Position numbers and translations under genes: made by a program. The notes beneath the pieces are model-generated. The model ran no database searches. It was not told the origin of the DNA and worked only from the letters and a program-made list of their open reading frames with translations. Below, piece after piece: positions 51,360 through 62,724 of a DNA stretch of 64,000 nt. This DNA is from Novakomyces olei (Eukaryota > Ascomycota > Novakomycetes > Novakomycetales > Novakomycetaceae). Positions within the stretch are counted from its first letter, which is position 1. The number at the start of each line of letters is the position of its first letter. The DNA lies in assembly GCA_016906335.1 (NCBI GenBank), contig JADEYG010000003.1, positions 744,001 through 808,000 of the forward strand, written 5' to 3'.

Positions 51360-51793
51360 GCTGAACGGGAGGTTTGCATAGCATTGTTTTATTTAGATTC
51401 GGGTTCGTTTTCTACCTACCATTTACCACGATTTGGATTCTTGCAGGGGCGGCTGGTGTAAATTAGACTTTTTCTTCAATTTAGTATATAGTATTAATTA
51501 CACAAGTCAAAAATAGACTTTTGAAACAATTAAATCAGATAAAGATGTTGGCCAAGACGGGGAAATGATTGAAACATGTTGAGTCCAGCTGCATGAAATT
51601 GCCTTGAAGAACGAGTTTAAGGAAAGCGGTTTTTGTTATTATTGTCTTGACCTCTTTTTTTTTTTCTTTTTCTTTTTTTTTGCTTTTGTGTGGCCTGTTT
51701 GTGGTAAATCGGGAAGGATATCGAGAAGGGTATGAATGATGTCTATAATACACCCAAGCTGTACGTGTTAGTAAGAAGCACAAAGTCTCAAGC
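51360..51793. other. spacer between convergent genes
   Basis: 434 bp of 3' flank with a T-rich run near 51650-51690; no gene is seen. Confidence 0.6.
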
Positions 51794-52548
51794 TTACAAG
51801 TCTTCTTTAATGGTGGCAATGGCGAACTGCGAAGAGTTAGTACAAAAGCGAGACAAAGATGGAGGGATACAATTTCCGTAGCGTCTGTGCGTGTTCCCAC
51901 AATTTTGAGTCGCACTTTGGCGCCTTTTTCAATGAGCTGGTCTTCTCCAGTATAACAGGGCGGATTTGCAGCAGGATCGAAGCGCATATCCGCAGGAATC
52001 AACTGTGAAATTGAGCATTTAGCGTACAACAAGCAAAGACGTAAAAACGAATAAAAAAACGGGATAAGCAAAAGGCAAACAAAATTGCGACAATCGGGAA
52101 TAGTGTATTAATTGCAAAGGGCAGTAATATTGATAATAAAAGGTGTAAAAAATATGCTCCATACGTGAGACGACACAAAGACAGAAAGCGGCCCAACGTC
52201 AGCAAAAAACCCCATTTTATTCACGTTTGCTACAACGGCATCCACTACTTCTCCCTAAACAATTAATATAATACATCGTAAACGACAAGTCCACACCTTG
52301 AACGGCCGCCATACAATAGCCTTGTACTTGACTTCAAACTCAGCATGGCCACGGCCGGGTATAATCTTGCCTGCGCCAATATCGACCTTGCTGCTGTCCA
52401 ATACACATACAATGTACCCATACTGGCCGGAGCACGTACCCTCTACGTCCGCTAATAGCTTCATTTTCAAGTACTCGCGCAGCCTCGGCCCAAAAAACGA
52501 TGGGTGTAGTGTGATTGTGAGGGAAAGGTCTTTTAAAAAGAACCCCAT
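51794..52548 (-). CDS. RPB7: RNA polymerase II subunit Rpb7
   Basis: Rpb7 forms the Pol II stalk with Rpb4 and binds the emerging transcript. Exons are 52297-52548, 52165-52254, 51871-52002 and 51794-51826, giving 168 aa (yeast 171). The N-terminal block [45 protein letters not shown], and the OB-domain block [19 protein letters not shown] are all conserved. The last exon adds only [10 protein letters not shown], the conserved C-terminus, before TAA. Introns are 42, 162 and 44 nt. Confidence 0.97.
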
Positions 52549-53475
52549 TGTGCCTTAATTTTTTATTTATTTATTTTTATTATTTTTATTTTTTAAATAA
52601 AAAAGGGAAAATTTATGATCCCCGTCCGCCTCAATGTACGCGAGTCCTCCCCGTCACCGTCGCCCGTCGCCCTGCGACCTTGGCCTGACCCTTGGCCCCG
52701 TCGGTGCCGCGCTTGACGAATCCTTCCACGTTTAACCCTTGTGCTTGCTCTCGCTATACTCTCGTACTTTTCTGCTCGACAAGCTAGTCGCTCAATTTAC
52801 CCTCAAACGCGAACCCAAGGACGCAAAAAAGACTGTAAGCAGCGCAAGAAAACCCTTGCAACAACACACTGTGCGCGCTGCTGTAGCGCACTGCAGTCGT
52901 GTGCCGCAATAAAGTCTCAGACTCTCGTCGCCACTGTTGTTGGAAGGGTAAAAGGCAGTTTCGGGATCAATAAGAGTCAGGGTTTTTTGTACTCGTTGTA
53001 TGTATAATTTGACATGATAGAATAGGTATAATTTCGAGAACAATACAGATATAATACATACATAATACAGATATAATAGAGAGAATACGTACGAGAATAA
53101 TACAAAGAAAAATACAAAGAATAATACGAGAATAATACAGAGAAAAGTACAGCGATAGTATAGCGAATAATACAGGTCTGATATTCAAAAATCTACAGTA
53201 TCTATATATTGGCTATATATAACGAAATCCAGTCTCATTCTATAAAAATAACGCCAACACGGTCGCTTTTTGTGCACCAAAGACGGAGCGCAATGTAGTC
53301 GAAAGGCCCACGCGATTGACAGGCAAACAAAGTGGCAAACGGCAAATATAATCATTGAATCCGTACCGATTCATTGGCGATTATTCTTATACAGTCGCAC
53401 TGTTTTATTAATACAGGTGCGCGTCACCTACGTCATTCAGTCGGCTGTATTGGCTGCGATTGTCCACAGCAATAA
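52549..53475. other. divergent spacer RPB7 / IPA1 with a GC-rich block
   Basis: 927 bp. A GC-rich stretch at about 52618-52735 stands out from AT-rich surroundings and keeps two frames open on the minus strand (one ending GRTRVH before a stop). No start codon or exon chain supports a gene. The stretch 53030-53170 has a degenerate AATACAGA/GAATAATACA repeat pattern. Confidence 0.5.
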
Positions 53476-55317
53476 ATGGCAGTGGCAATGGCAGTGGCGC
53501 TGGCTGAAAAATCGCCGCTTCTTTTAGTCACAAACATTGTACTCGCGGCGCCAGAGTTGAGAGGGGCAACAGTGTCCGAGTGTGGAGACGGAGACTCGAC
53601 GAGTATAGAGTTCGAGACTCTTCGAGGCAGAGTATTCAAAGTGGCTCTGCCGGCGACAGTGCAATGCTCTGCGGAAATTGCCGTTTCTGCTCGCACAGAC
53701 CACAGTATTGCGTGCAGAGTACGTGAAGGTAATAGCGGGAGCGCATTGTGTAATGGAAATGGAAATATAAATATAAATGGAAATACAAATGGAAATGGAA
53801 ATGGAAATATGAATGGAAATGGAAATGGAAATATGAATGGAAATGGAAATGGAGTAGACGAGTCTTGTGCCAATGATGCGTCTGTACTGACCAGCGAGTG
53901 TGTCCACACTCGTTGCTGTGGCCGACGCGTGTTCCGTACAGACTCTACAGTCGCGTTTCACAACCTCCCGACCGAAAATTGGGCGGAAATGATGGAGTTT
54001 TGGGCGTGCCACCGCGGAGAAGAGTTTGCCTCCAAGACAGAGGCCTACAACGCCGCTCTGCCCCTACCCGGCCGCACCCTCGTGGGCGTGTCCACCCTAC
54101 GCGTTGCGTCTAGCGACGCTTGCCCTTTTCTTCAAATTAGAGTAAGGATCATAAACTATAATTATTACAATATTTATCGTAATAATTATTTTATTGTTTT
54201 AATTGTTATTTTATTATTATTTTAATCATAATTTTTTATTATTTAAATATTATTTTAAATGTTATTTTAAATATTGTCATTTTTTATTTTAAATATTATT
54301 TTAAATAATGGTTTTTTATTTCAATTATTTTTTAATTGTAATCATTTTTTATTTTCAATTCTAGTTTTCAATTTTTCGTCACGCATTCTTATCGTTACAA
54401 TCCGTCCCGTCCATGAGCAACTTATCCCACTGGACCAAAAGACAGCTCAGAGCCCGGCTATTTGGTCGTACTATGGCTCCACGAGTGATACAAGGCCCTA
54501 AATTAACGAGGCTCTTTAGGGACTGCATGGCCGAGCCGGAGCTACCCTTCTGACGATTCCATATCGTCAGTACCGGGTACCACGGGGTAGGCGTGCAGCA
54601 AGGTTTCCAACGATTCGCTTGCTTTTCTATCGAGCCATGTGTTTCTACATGGTCGCTGAGTCAGGAATAATAAAGAAAAATCCACAAAGACTGGTTCATT
54701 GACTGTATTATGGAACGCACAATACTAATATACAAAGGAAAAATATGTTTACTGTGATTCGTGCCAAATACGACTGGGCGACGTTATTGAAGGCGGGCTG
54801 TCGTTGAACAAATGGGCTTTGACATTAAAGTATGTCTTTTTATTTGACTAGATTTATCAAATTAATCAGAAATACTTAACAATAGTGGGAAATGGAATCC
54901 TTTTGTAAGGTACCTGCTCACGGATTTGTGCTGCAAATCGGGGTTACGTGCAGTGCACAAGTTTTTGCTTATAAAAGCGAATAGTCAGGAAACGATAATC
55001 GTGAGTTTGAGCGGGTTGTTCATTGCTAACTGGTACAGACGTGGCTTTTCAATCGCGACCTTTTATTTGCCTTGACAAATTTCGACTCTCAGCCGGAAGA
55101 AATTGATCGGTTCCGTGGAGCCAAAGTGCTCTATCTATCAACAGATGTTCCTGAAGCGTCGGACGTCAGTGCCAACGATAACTTTGAGGATATTGTGCTC
55201 GCAGACAGCGAGTTTGATGAGGTTCGCTCGACGCTCAATCGCAGTACTGCATTGCTCCCGGAGCCTTTACGGACTTTTAACAAGTGGAAAGTAGGGCTTT
55301 TGCATCAGCTTGAATAA
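53476..55317 (+). CDS. IPA1: Ipa1/UBE3D family (HECT-like E3 / mRNA 3'-end factor)
   Basis: Yeast Ipa1 is needed for pre-mRNA cleavage and polyadenylation; human UBE3D was described as an E2-binding HECT-like protein. Exons are 53476-54141, 54738-54829, 54886-55000 and 55039-55317, giving 383 aa. Landmarks are HNLPTENWAEMMEFWACHRGEE, the Cys pair CDSCQIRLGD, a central SLNKWALTL block, and a C-terminal WLFNRDLLFALT followed by AKVLY, all in the family order. An Asn/Gly repeat near residue 100 is encoded by an AATGGA array. The first intron is 596 nt and holds a helix-rich insert. An in-frame stop lies just before the ATG, so the start is firm unless there is an upstream coding exon. Confidence 0.88.
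53752..53852 (+). repeat. AATGGA hexamer array coding for Asn-Gly in IPA1
   Basis: Imperfect hexamers (AATGGA, with ATAAAT and ATGAAT variants) encode a flexible Asn/Gly-rich loop between two conserved blocks. It is probably a variable-length insertion. Confidence 0.85.
54433..54655 (+). other. helix-rich insert within IPA1 intron 1, possible structured RNA
   Basis: Hand folding shows several perfect or near-perfect stems. They are GACCAAA 54433-54439 with TTTGGTC 54461-54467; GAGCC 54450-54454 with GGCTC 54475-54479 (interleaved with the first, so a pseudoknot or an alternative); and CCCTAAA 54496-54502 with TTTAGGG 54515-54521. A nested set follows: CTGCAT 54523-54528 with GTGCAG 54593-54598 (one G-U), CTACCC 54542-54547 with GGGTAG 54585-54590, and CTGACGAT 54550-54557 with ATCGTCAG 54563-54570. 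Last, CCATGT 54635-54640 pairs with ACATGG 54647-54652. A pol III A-box-like TGGCCGAGCCGG lies at 54528-54539, but no B box follows. I could not match it to RNase P, SRP, snRNA or snoRNA families. Confidence 0.45.
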
Positions 55318-55629
55318 GGCCAAGCTTGAACGTTTGGTACAAGGTGAAAGAAAAACAGTTTATAAAGTAGGACTTTGTGAATGAATACAATATAAATGAC
55401 CGATAAGTACTAAGAAAAATAAACAAATATGCAAAACAAAGATCAATAAGCAAGATTAGTAAACAGCTTTATTATCCATTGTCTAGATCCATAAACATTT
55501 CTCGTTTTCTAGCAGAGAATATTGGCTTGGCAGCTACCGCTTGCTTCAGTCTAAAGTCGTCGTGACTAGTTTATCACACATAATAGAACAATTTTTGACA
55601 TCAATTTTTAACATGTCTATTTCCCAGAC
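55318..55629. other. spacer between convergent IPA1 and SPF1
   Basis: 312 bp, AT-rich; no feature is seen. Confidence 0.6.
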
Positions 55630-58600
55630 TCAAGTCTTTGTCGTTGAACGCGGATACGTGATAGGCTTGGGCCGATTGTTGCTGAAAAGAGCCTTAAACA
55701 CCCATTCAACGACATAACATCCAGCAAAGTCTGCAAGCATAACGGCGGTAAGAGTATACCTGAACTCATCTCCAAATTTAACCAGTCGCAACTGCTCATT
55801 GAGCTCGGGAATGAACTCTGTGGCACCGCTGTAGGCCACAAAAGTACAGCCCAAAAGGCCCCAGTACATGCCTCTATTCTCAGAGATCGACTCTCTGAAA
55901 GGTCTCCCGATATAATTGATCGCAAACGTGGACACCTGCTGAGATAGCTGAAGCAGGTAAATTGCACTGTTCATCAAACTCGGCTCAAACTCTTTCTCCA
56001 AATCTACATTAGCTTCTTTTCTAGCAGAGTTAGTTTCGATGAATTCAATAACAAATCATAAATAAACAAATCATAAATAAACGGTATGATTATCCTCAAC
56101 TTACGGTTCAAACCGATTAACAAACGCCGAAATATACACCAGAGCGACAATGTGAATGGCAAATTGCAAAAGAATCGAGCCGATAATGTACACGTTAAAT
56201 ACGTTGCTCTGTGGACGTTCGCGCGAAAGTTTATCCAGAGGGCGGCCTCGAGAAATGCATAAAAAGCAGACCGATATCATCATTCCGGAAATAGTGGCCT
56301 GACCATCACTAAACTTTATGCCATCAAAGTAGAGCACAGACAGGCTGTAGGCGGAGATGAGACAATTTAAGGCCAAAATTTTGTACATTTGTATAGTGGC
56401 CACTAGTGTGCATCTGCCCTGCCTTACAATCTTGCAAATTGCATCCACCGCCGCCAGCTTACTGGTAAAAGGCGCCGCTACTGAAGCATCGCCCAGTTTC
56501 AACTGGGGAGCCTCCTCCTCCTCTTGCTGCTCAACCATGTTTTCAAACATCTTGTTCACCAGCGACGCAGAGGAGGCTGCACGCTTCTGATCAGCAGTCA
56601 ATTCGACATTTGAGGCTTCTTGTTCCTTCACCTGCGCTAGAGTAGTGGCCGCTGTCTCCTTGACCTTCTCATAATGAGGGTTCTGTGGGCCTGGAGGGTA
56701 CAAGTGGGCAATTTGGATTGGGACTGGCGGAGGCTTCAGGTTGAAACGTGTGGCGACATCTTGCTGCTTAGTATAAAGCTCCTGCAGTTTCTTGTTGCGC
56801 GAAACTTCAGCGATTCTTTGCAAATCATCTTCCGATCCATTCAGTAAGGCTACTCCCACGTTTGCCTGCTTGAGAGCTCCAACATCGTTGGTTCCGTCTC
56901 CACACATCAAAGTCACTAGACCAGAGTCTTTTAGGGTTAACAAAATACTTTCCTTCTGGGCCGGTGAGACACGGGCCCAAACCCACGTGTTTTCCACCAG
57001 CAATTTTATAGCTACAGTGTTTCCAGCCGACTGCAAGAGGCCAAGTGCGTACCCGGTCACACACAAATCGTAGTCGTTGTAAAAGGGATCGGTAGGGAAT
57101 ATGTTGGATACGTTTACAGGCCGCACAAAGGTCTCATCCACACTCTTCCATGCCAGCTGTTCCGACTTGTCGCCATCACTTTCCAATATATCCAGAATAA
57201 GAGTCGGCCTATTCACGACACTGACTTCTTTGGCCACATGGCATGCAGTCAGCGGGTTGTCTCCCGTAATCATGATACACTATACATTAGCAAAATATAA
57301 TAGATTTTGACAATTTAGTATAAATGTAAAACAAAATAATAAATAAATAACAATATTCCAAATGTAGCAAGAACTTTGAGTAGCATCCTTTTGAAATCTC
57401 TGTTATTTCACACCAAAACCTACCCTGTGTGAGGACTCATTCAAAGCCTTAATAGTGGCTTGAGCATCTTCCTTGAGAGGCGAATTAAAGACCACAAAGG
57501 CCGCGAAATCCAAATCGCATTCGACTTGTTCACGGCGCATCTCGCTCAGCTGTTTCGGCGTCGGTGCTGTTGGCAGGTACTTGTAAGCAATCGCAAGGAC
57601 ACGACTGCCATTACGACCATAATACTTGAAGGTCTCCTCATAGCCTTCAGGCACGTTCTTCAGCATTGTGCGAATAGTCTCCGGGGCGCCTTTTACAGCG
57701 GCAAAGTATCGCTTGGACGTCTGCTTTGGTCCAGATTCCTCTTGGACAAGCGACACAGTAGACTGACGTTTGAGCGCCGAAGAAAATTGGAAGCGACGCC
57801 TGATATTGATAAGACTGCGCCTGTATTGCGATTCGTCAGAGGCAATCACGCGGTCGTTTTTACCAATTTTCCATCCAATACTATCGATAGTAGCCTTTTC
57901 CATTGGGTCGCCAACAACTTGCTCAGCGTCCACTTCCAACTTCACCAACGAATGGGCTGTTGCTATAGCTAAAAGGACTTCGCCCTGACAGGCGCTCATT
58001 GGCTGCAGGCGCTGCAAATCGCTTCTATCCAATCCAACAACTCCCTCAACAATTAAATTCTCACCCGTAAGAGTTCCCGTCTTGTCAAAGCAGCACACGT
58101 CTACTTTACCAGCAAATGGAATCCTAAAAGGCTCAGTGCAGAAAATATGGAACTTGGCCAGGGCAGCAAGGCTCGTGTTCACTGCTAGAGAGAGTTCCAT
58201 GGGCAATTCTGGCGGGACAACAGACGTAATAATAAGCACACAGTCCAGCATCAACTTGTACCGGTTACGGTCCAGTTTAACGCCTTCCACCCAAACGTAC
58301 CACGAGGCAGCAATTGCAAAAACCAGGAGAAAAAGAATGAAAAAAAAGGATTCCAAACTGTTGGCGGATACGCGTTCCGTTGAGTAAATCATTGTACGTA
58401 CTAAACTGCCCTGACTCGTCTCGAACCCAGTACGCACAACGAGGGCAGGCACACCGCTGTCTGGCGTCAGCGGGATACGGCGAAGAGCTTTGGACGCATT
58501 TTCCGTCTGAGCAGAAGGAGGTAGCAAGCTTTGCAGAACTTTAGTGCCTCCAAAAAGAAATGAAGTCTTGTCCAACCCTTCCGGGTCAATGCGCTCTTCC

Positions 58601-59574
58601 TGCGGACGGAGGGAGATTGACTCCTTTACCAGAGGTGTAGATTCGCCAGAGAGCATGGCCTCGTTCACGATACAAGTGCCCTCGAGCAGGACCATATCAC
58701 AGGGAACACCAGAGTCTTCTGCTGTACGTACTACCGATACTACATCGCCAGGCAGCAATTGATCCGTCATGATCTGCGACCATTTGCCCTTGCGCAGCGC
58801 ATTAATGGCATAAGGCTTCACCGACATGGACCTGAACTCACGCAGGGTTCGTTGTCTTTGAAACACGACAGTGCACTCAAACCCGACCAGCATGAACAGC
58901 GTAAACAGTGAATATTTCCAGTAATCATCGAGGCACCATAGCGCTACGGAAAACACTTGAAACACGAAAAAAGGAGCAACTGCGTGCTCCTTGAACAGCT
59001 CTTTAAAAGTAGGAATAGGAATATCAAATTGGTTTAGTCCAAAAGTGTGAGCAGTTGACTCAATGGCAGAATCGCTCTGCAGTCCTGTAGCACTGCTCAA
59101 CTGTGCCAGCGGTGGGAGAGCATCGATCGGGTACGTAACCGCCTCAAACGCGTCCTTTCCACTGCTGTATACAAACTTGCGTTTCTGAAAAGTGAAGGAA
59201 ACCTCTTCATCTCCGCCACCAGATCGCTTTCGGAGTGAGTCTCTAACTAAAGGCACAATCTCAGCGGCACCTTGATTCGGGGCCGGCACAACACGTACAA
59301 GTGTGCCGTCGGCCAGGCTTGCACGGGAACACGTAAGAAAGGCATAGACTCTAGTGTTCCACTGGCCACTGAGCCAAACAAGTGCTTGAATACAAAAGGC
59401 AAACCCTATCACGAGGCCATTGACCTCTCTCGCATAGTCTGCCTGCTGTAACCAGACTGCCAGACCAGCATAGACAAAGGCAAAGGGCCACGCGTACAGG
59501 TGCGCATACACAGGGAGCTCTGTATGCAGCGACGCTGACCGGATCGTTGCGTGGTCTACGCTTACAATCGCCAT
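55630..59574 (-). CDS. SPF1: P5A-type ATPase Spf1 (ER transmembrane helix dislocase)
   Basis: This ER P-type ATPase removes mistargeted tail-anchored and other membrane helices. Exons are 57424-59574, 56105-57279 and 55630-56020, giving 1238 aa (yeast 1215). Early hydrophobic hairpins (about 25-75) and the P5A motif PPELPMELSLAVN (M4) are present. The phosphorylation loop CCFDKTGTLTGE (Asp about 493), the ALNESSHRCIMITGDNPLTA junction across the first intron, and GDGTNDVGALKQA (about 846) are all canonical. The C-terminal membrane segments span exons 2 and 3. The PPELP sequence separates P5A from P5B and from ion-pumping classes. Introns are 144 and 84 nt. Confidence 0.97.
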
Positions 59575-60295
59575 TTTAAGGCAGTCGATCTGCTCAGAGG
59601 ATTGCTATATGCTCCAGGCTTTACAAAACTCTCACGGCTCCTAATATGCTGCGATCGCGAGCAGTTGAGGATTTGCCAGTGGCAGTTTTATTGCGCAGAA
59701 AGAATATTTGTGCTACGTATTCCTTTTGTATTACAGTAGAATTACGGTAGAGATGCATGTATATGTATAATATATTAAACATATAAAATATATAAAATAC
59801 CGTCCTTTTATTTTCAATAAAACTCGACAAAATTTCATAAAATTAATTAACCCCCAAAAACACTTAAATAAAATTCAGTAAAATTCATGTAAAATTCAGT
59901 AAAATTCAGTAAAATTCAGTAAAATTTAATTAAATTCAGTAAAATTCAGTAAAATTCAATAAAATTCAATAAAATTCAATAAAATTCAATAAAATTCAAT
60001 AAAATTCAATAAAATTCAATAAAATTCAATAAAATTCAATAAAATTCAATAAAATTCAATAAAATTCAATAAAATTCAATAAACCTTATTCAAAATGACG
60101 ACCATGACTGGGTTTATGACTATAATACTGCTGTGTAAACATCGGATTAATGACAAATTTGATTAAAGATAAATTAATTAAAGATAAGTTAATTATATTA
60201 ATTATTTTTAGTAAATTCTGTGTTTGATTTGTTGATATCAATTGATTCACGCTCAAGTATGTACACAAATGCAGTCTCTAGTCGCTCGGTGGCAA
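59575..60295. other. SPF1 upstream region
   Basis: 721 bp on the same strand between the SPF1 start and the CHS5 stop. It is dominated by the 10-bp array listed next. TTAATTAAAG-type direct repeats follow at 60160-60200. No gene is seen. Confidence 0.7.
59871..60082. repeat. 10-bp array (AAAATTCAGT / AAAATTCAAT)n, about 21 copies
   Basis: The left half is made mainly of the CAGT variant and the right half almost only of the CAAT variant. This suggests directional homogenisation of an array that expanded to the right. Confidence 0.93.
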
Positions 60296-62101
60296 CTAGA
60301 TTTCTACATTATCGAAATGCTTGTCCGACTGACTGTCGTCGTTAGCAGACGACTCTATCTCGACTTTTGAGGAGGCTTGTGGCGCATTTGCACTCTCCTT
60401 TTCGTTGTGAGGGAAATGCTGGGGTAGCAAGTGAGGGTTCGTTACTGGCTCGGCTTCCGGTTCCTTTTGTGATGCCTCCGGGTTCTCTGTCCCCGCTGTT
60501 TGCTCTGCGGCTTGTTTGCTTGGCTCCGCTTGATCATCCTTCGACTCTGGCCGATCAGTGTCGGCCACTGAAGGCTTTGCATCCGAAACTTCGCCTTGGT
60601 GTTCTCCATTTTGAGGCTCTGCAATACTATCCTTTTGCTGATGTCCCAACTTGTCTGTCAACGATCTGTCCAGTGTATCAGACTGAGTAATATCTTTTGT
60701 CTCTTGAGCTGTTTCGTCAAGGTCATTCCCTGGCTCAGCGCTGGCCAAAGGACTGCCTGCTGCGTCCGAGATGGGTGTAGCATTAGCCGACGCAGAAGTT
60801 GCACCCGACTCCGGCACAGATTTAATGGCCCTTACACTAGCGTTATCTGCAGGGGTAAGAGTGTCCCCGTTGTCTTCATCCTCTTTGGACAAAGTTTGGC
60901 CACTTTCACCGTCAAGATTTTCGTTATCTTGGTCAGGTTTTTCTCGATCAGGCATTTCCTGGTCAGCTTTGGATTCGTCAGTCTCCTTTGGAGCAGATGA
61001 AGGCGCTTCACCCGAATCTACGGTATTATTTTGCTCCAGTTTTGTATTGGTCTCGTCTTTAGCATTTTCGTCAGTCTTTTCAGCTTTCGAAGCGGTATCC
61101 TTGCCCTCGCTAGACTCTTCTCTGGCAGTAGTAGCAGTATTATCAGTAGCAGTAGGATCAGGGGCACCATGACTTGCTGATGGAGCCGATCCGGCAGCAG
61201 ACTCTGCCTGCTCCGGCTGAGCTTCAGCCGGCTGAGTCCGAGTACGCGGACGACTTGCCGCATTGCCCACGTAAAAAGGAGTCACATTCATTACACGCCC
61301 AGAGTCCTCACAGGCTTCAAAGTAGTCTACAGTAACAACAGGAATATTTGCACGTTTAGCTGCCTCCAGCTGCTGTTTCGCCTCTGGCGTTCCAGCAGCA
61401 GGAGCAAGAGACGAGCAAACGAAATGTGTGGTCTCAATACTGACTGTGTCCGTCACGGGTCCACAATGAATCCGGTCTACTGTCTCCTTTAACCGATCCT
61501 GATCTTCCGGGGTTAAACTGCCCGCGCATATACGCATCCCGCGTAGATCCGTCATGCGCAGAGTTCGTACCTGCACTACGTTTGACATAAAAGTGCCTCC
61601 AGTCGTATGCAGCACTAGCTGAAATCGGTACGGTGTGTCGAGAGCCAAGTTTGAGATTTTGGTTGCGTGCAGTGAAGCAGGATCAGGGATTCTGCCTAAA
61701 TGCTGACCGTTCTTGTACAAGTCCAGAGACTTGAGCCGCGTAGAGCACAGATCCATTGCATCCCAGCCCAGAACGACACTTGTCTGTGTTGTGTTGCGAA
61801 CATGCAAAACTGGAGGCGTCGGCTCACGTGATCCAAACTGCGAGAGGATCTCGTCTTGTAACCGAGAAAAATCTAACTGCTCCCGCTCCTCTGCCGCCTT
61901 GTTGTGAGTAACACCAATGTCTACAAGACTGCCAGATGTAACGCCTTTGGGCAGTAGTATCGAGGGGAATTCGATCAAATGATGGTCCGCTGTAAGCAGA
62001 ATTGCCTTTTAAAAGGTCAGTTTATTTAATTCGTAAGTCAAGTGTGCCATTACCATTCCAGCGTCAAGCTTTCCCACTTTGAATTGCACTTTAGTCGCCA
62101 T
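60296..62101 (-). CDS. CHS5: exomer scaffold Chs5
   Basis: Chs5 is the exomer core that exports chitin synthase Chs3 and other cargo from the trans-Golgi to the cell surface. Exons are 62054-62101 and 60296-62005 with a 48-nt intron, giving 585 aa. The N-terminus FKVGKLDAGMAILLTADHHL, joined across the intron, is the conserved dimerisation element. An FN3 domain (about 77-165, TQTSVVLGWDAMDL) and a BRCT domain (about 166-265, FEACEDSGRVMNVTPFYVG) bind Arf1 and the ChAPs. The last 300 residues are acidic and disordered, with many Glu/Asp/Lys/Pro stretches, as in other Chs5 proteins. Confidence 0.96.
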
Positions 62102-62724
62102 TTTGAGCGGCTTTGCCTTTGGTTTTTGCCCAGCGCCGACTGCTCAAAGTTGTGGGTGTTGTGTACGTGTACGCTAATCAAGTCAATATTGACTGTGACT
62201 TGTGTATGACTTATTGACTTTAATATAGCATGTCCTGCGAATATATTTAGTGATGTTATTCCAGTTGGCCGTGCACTATATAAATAATATCGGCCCCACA
62301 ATGAATAGTTCTGTCTATTGGAACAAAGAATATGAACGAGGAACAGGTGGAAACGGTCGAGGCGACTGCCATCAGTAAAACCTGCAATTTACCCTACAAT
62401 ACTAGTGTAAAATAGTACTCTAATTGTTGAAGCCAGAGGTATACTTTGCACGAGCAAATACACGTAAAGTGCGGGAAAGACTGAGAATTTTCAATATTCA
62501 AAAACAGACTCCATTTAATCATTAAAGCTGCCGCTCTTAGATGCAATATTCAGTACATAGATCCATAATATACTCGACTATTTAACACGCTACGCACGCA
62601 CAATATGAAATTGCATAGAGTTTCGAGCAAAAGCCCTCGCTCGTCTATATTAAACTTCACATTCTTTGTAGAAAATGTGTCGGGTATCACATAACAATAA
62701 GTCTGAGCCTGCCCTTTTCAGCGT
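62102..62724. other. CHS5 upstream region
   Basis: 623 bp between the CHS5 start and the RTF2 stop (same strand). No gene or repeat is seen. Confidence 0.6.

Noticed and set aside
53716-53870. Minus-strand Ser-Ile and Phe-Pro repeat frames
   Set aside because: They are antisense to the AATGGA coding array of IPA1.
54528-54539. A perfect tRNA A-box consensus in the IPA1 intron, suggesting a tRNA or a tRNA-derived SINE
   Set aside because: No B box or cloverleaf follows within the usual distance, and no direct repeats flank the segment. It is kept only as part of the unexplained structured insert.
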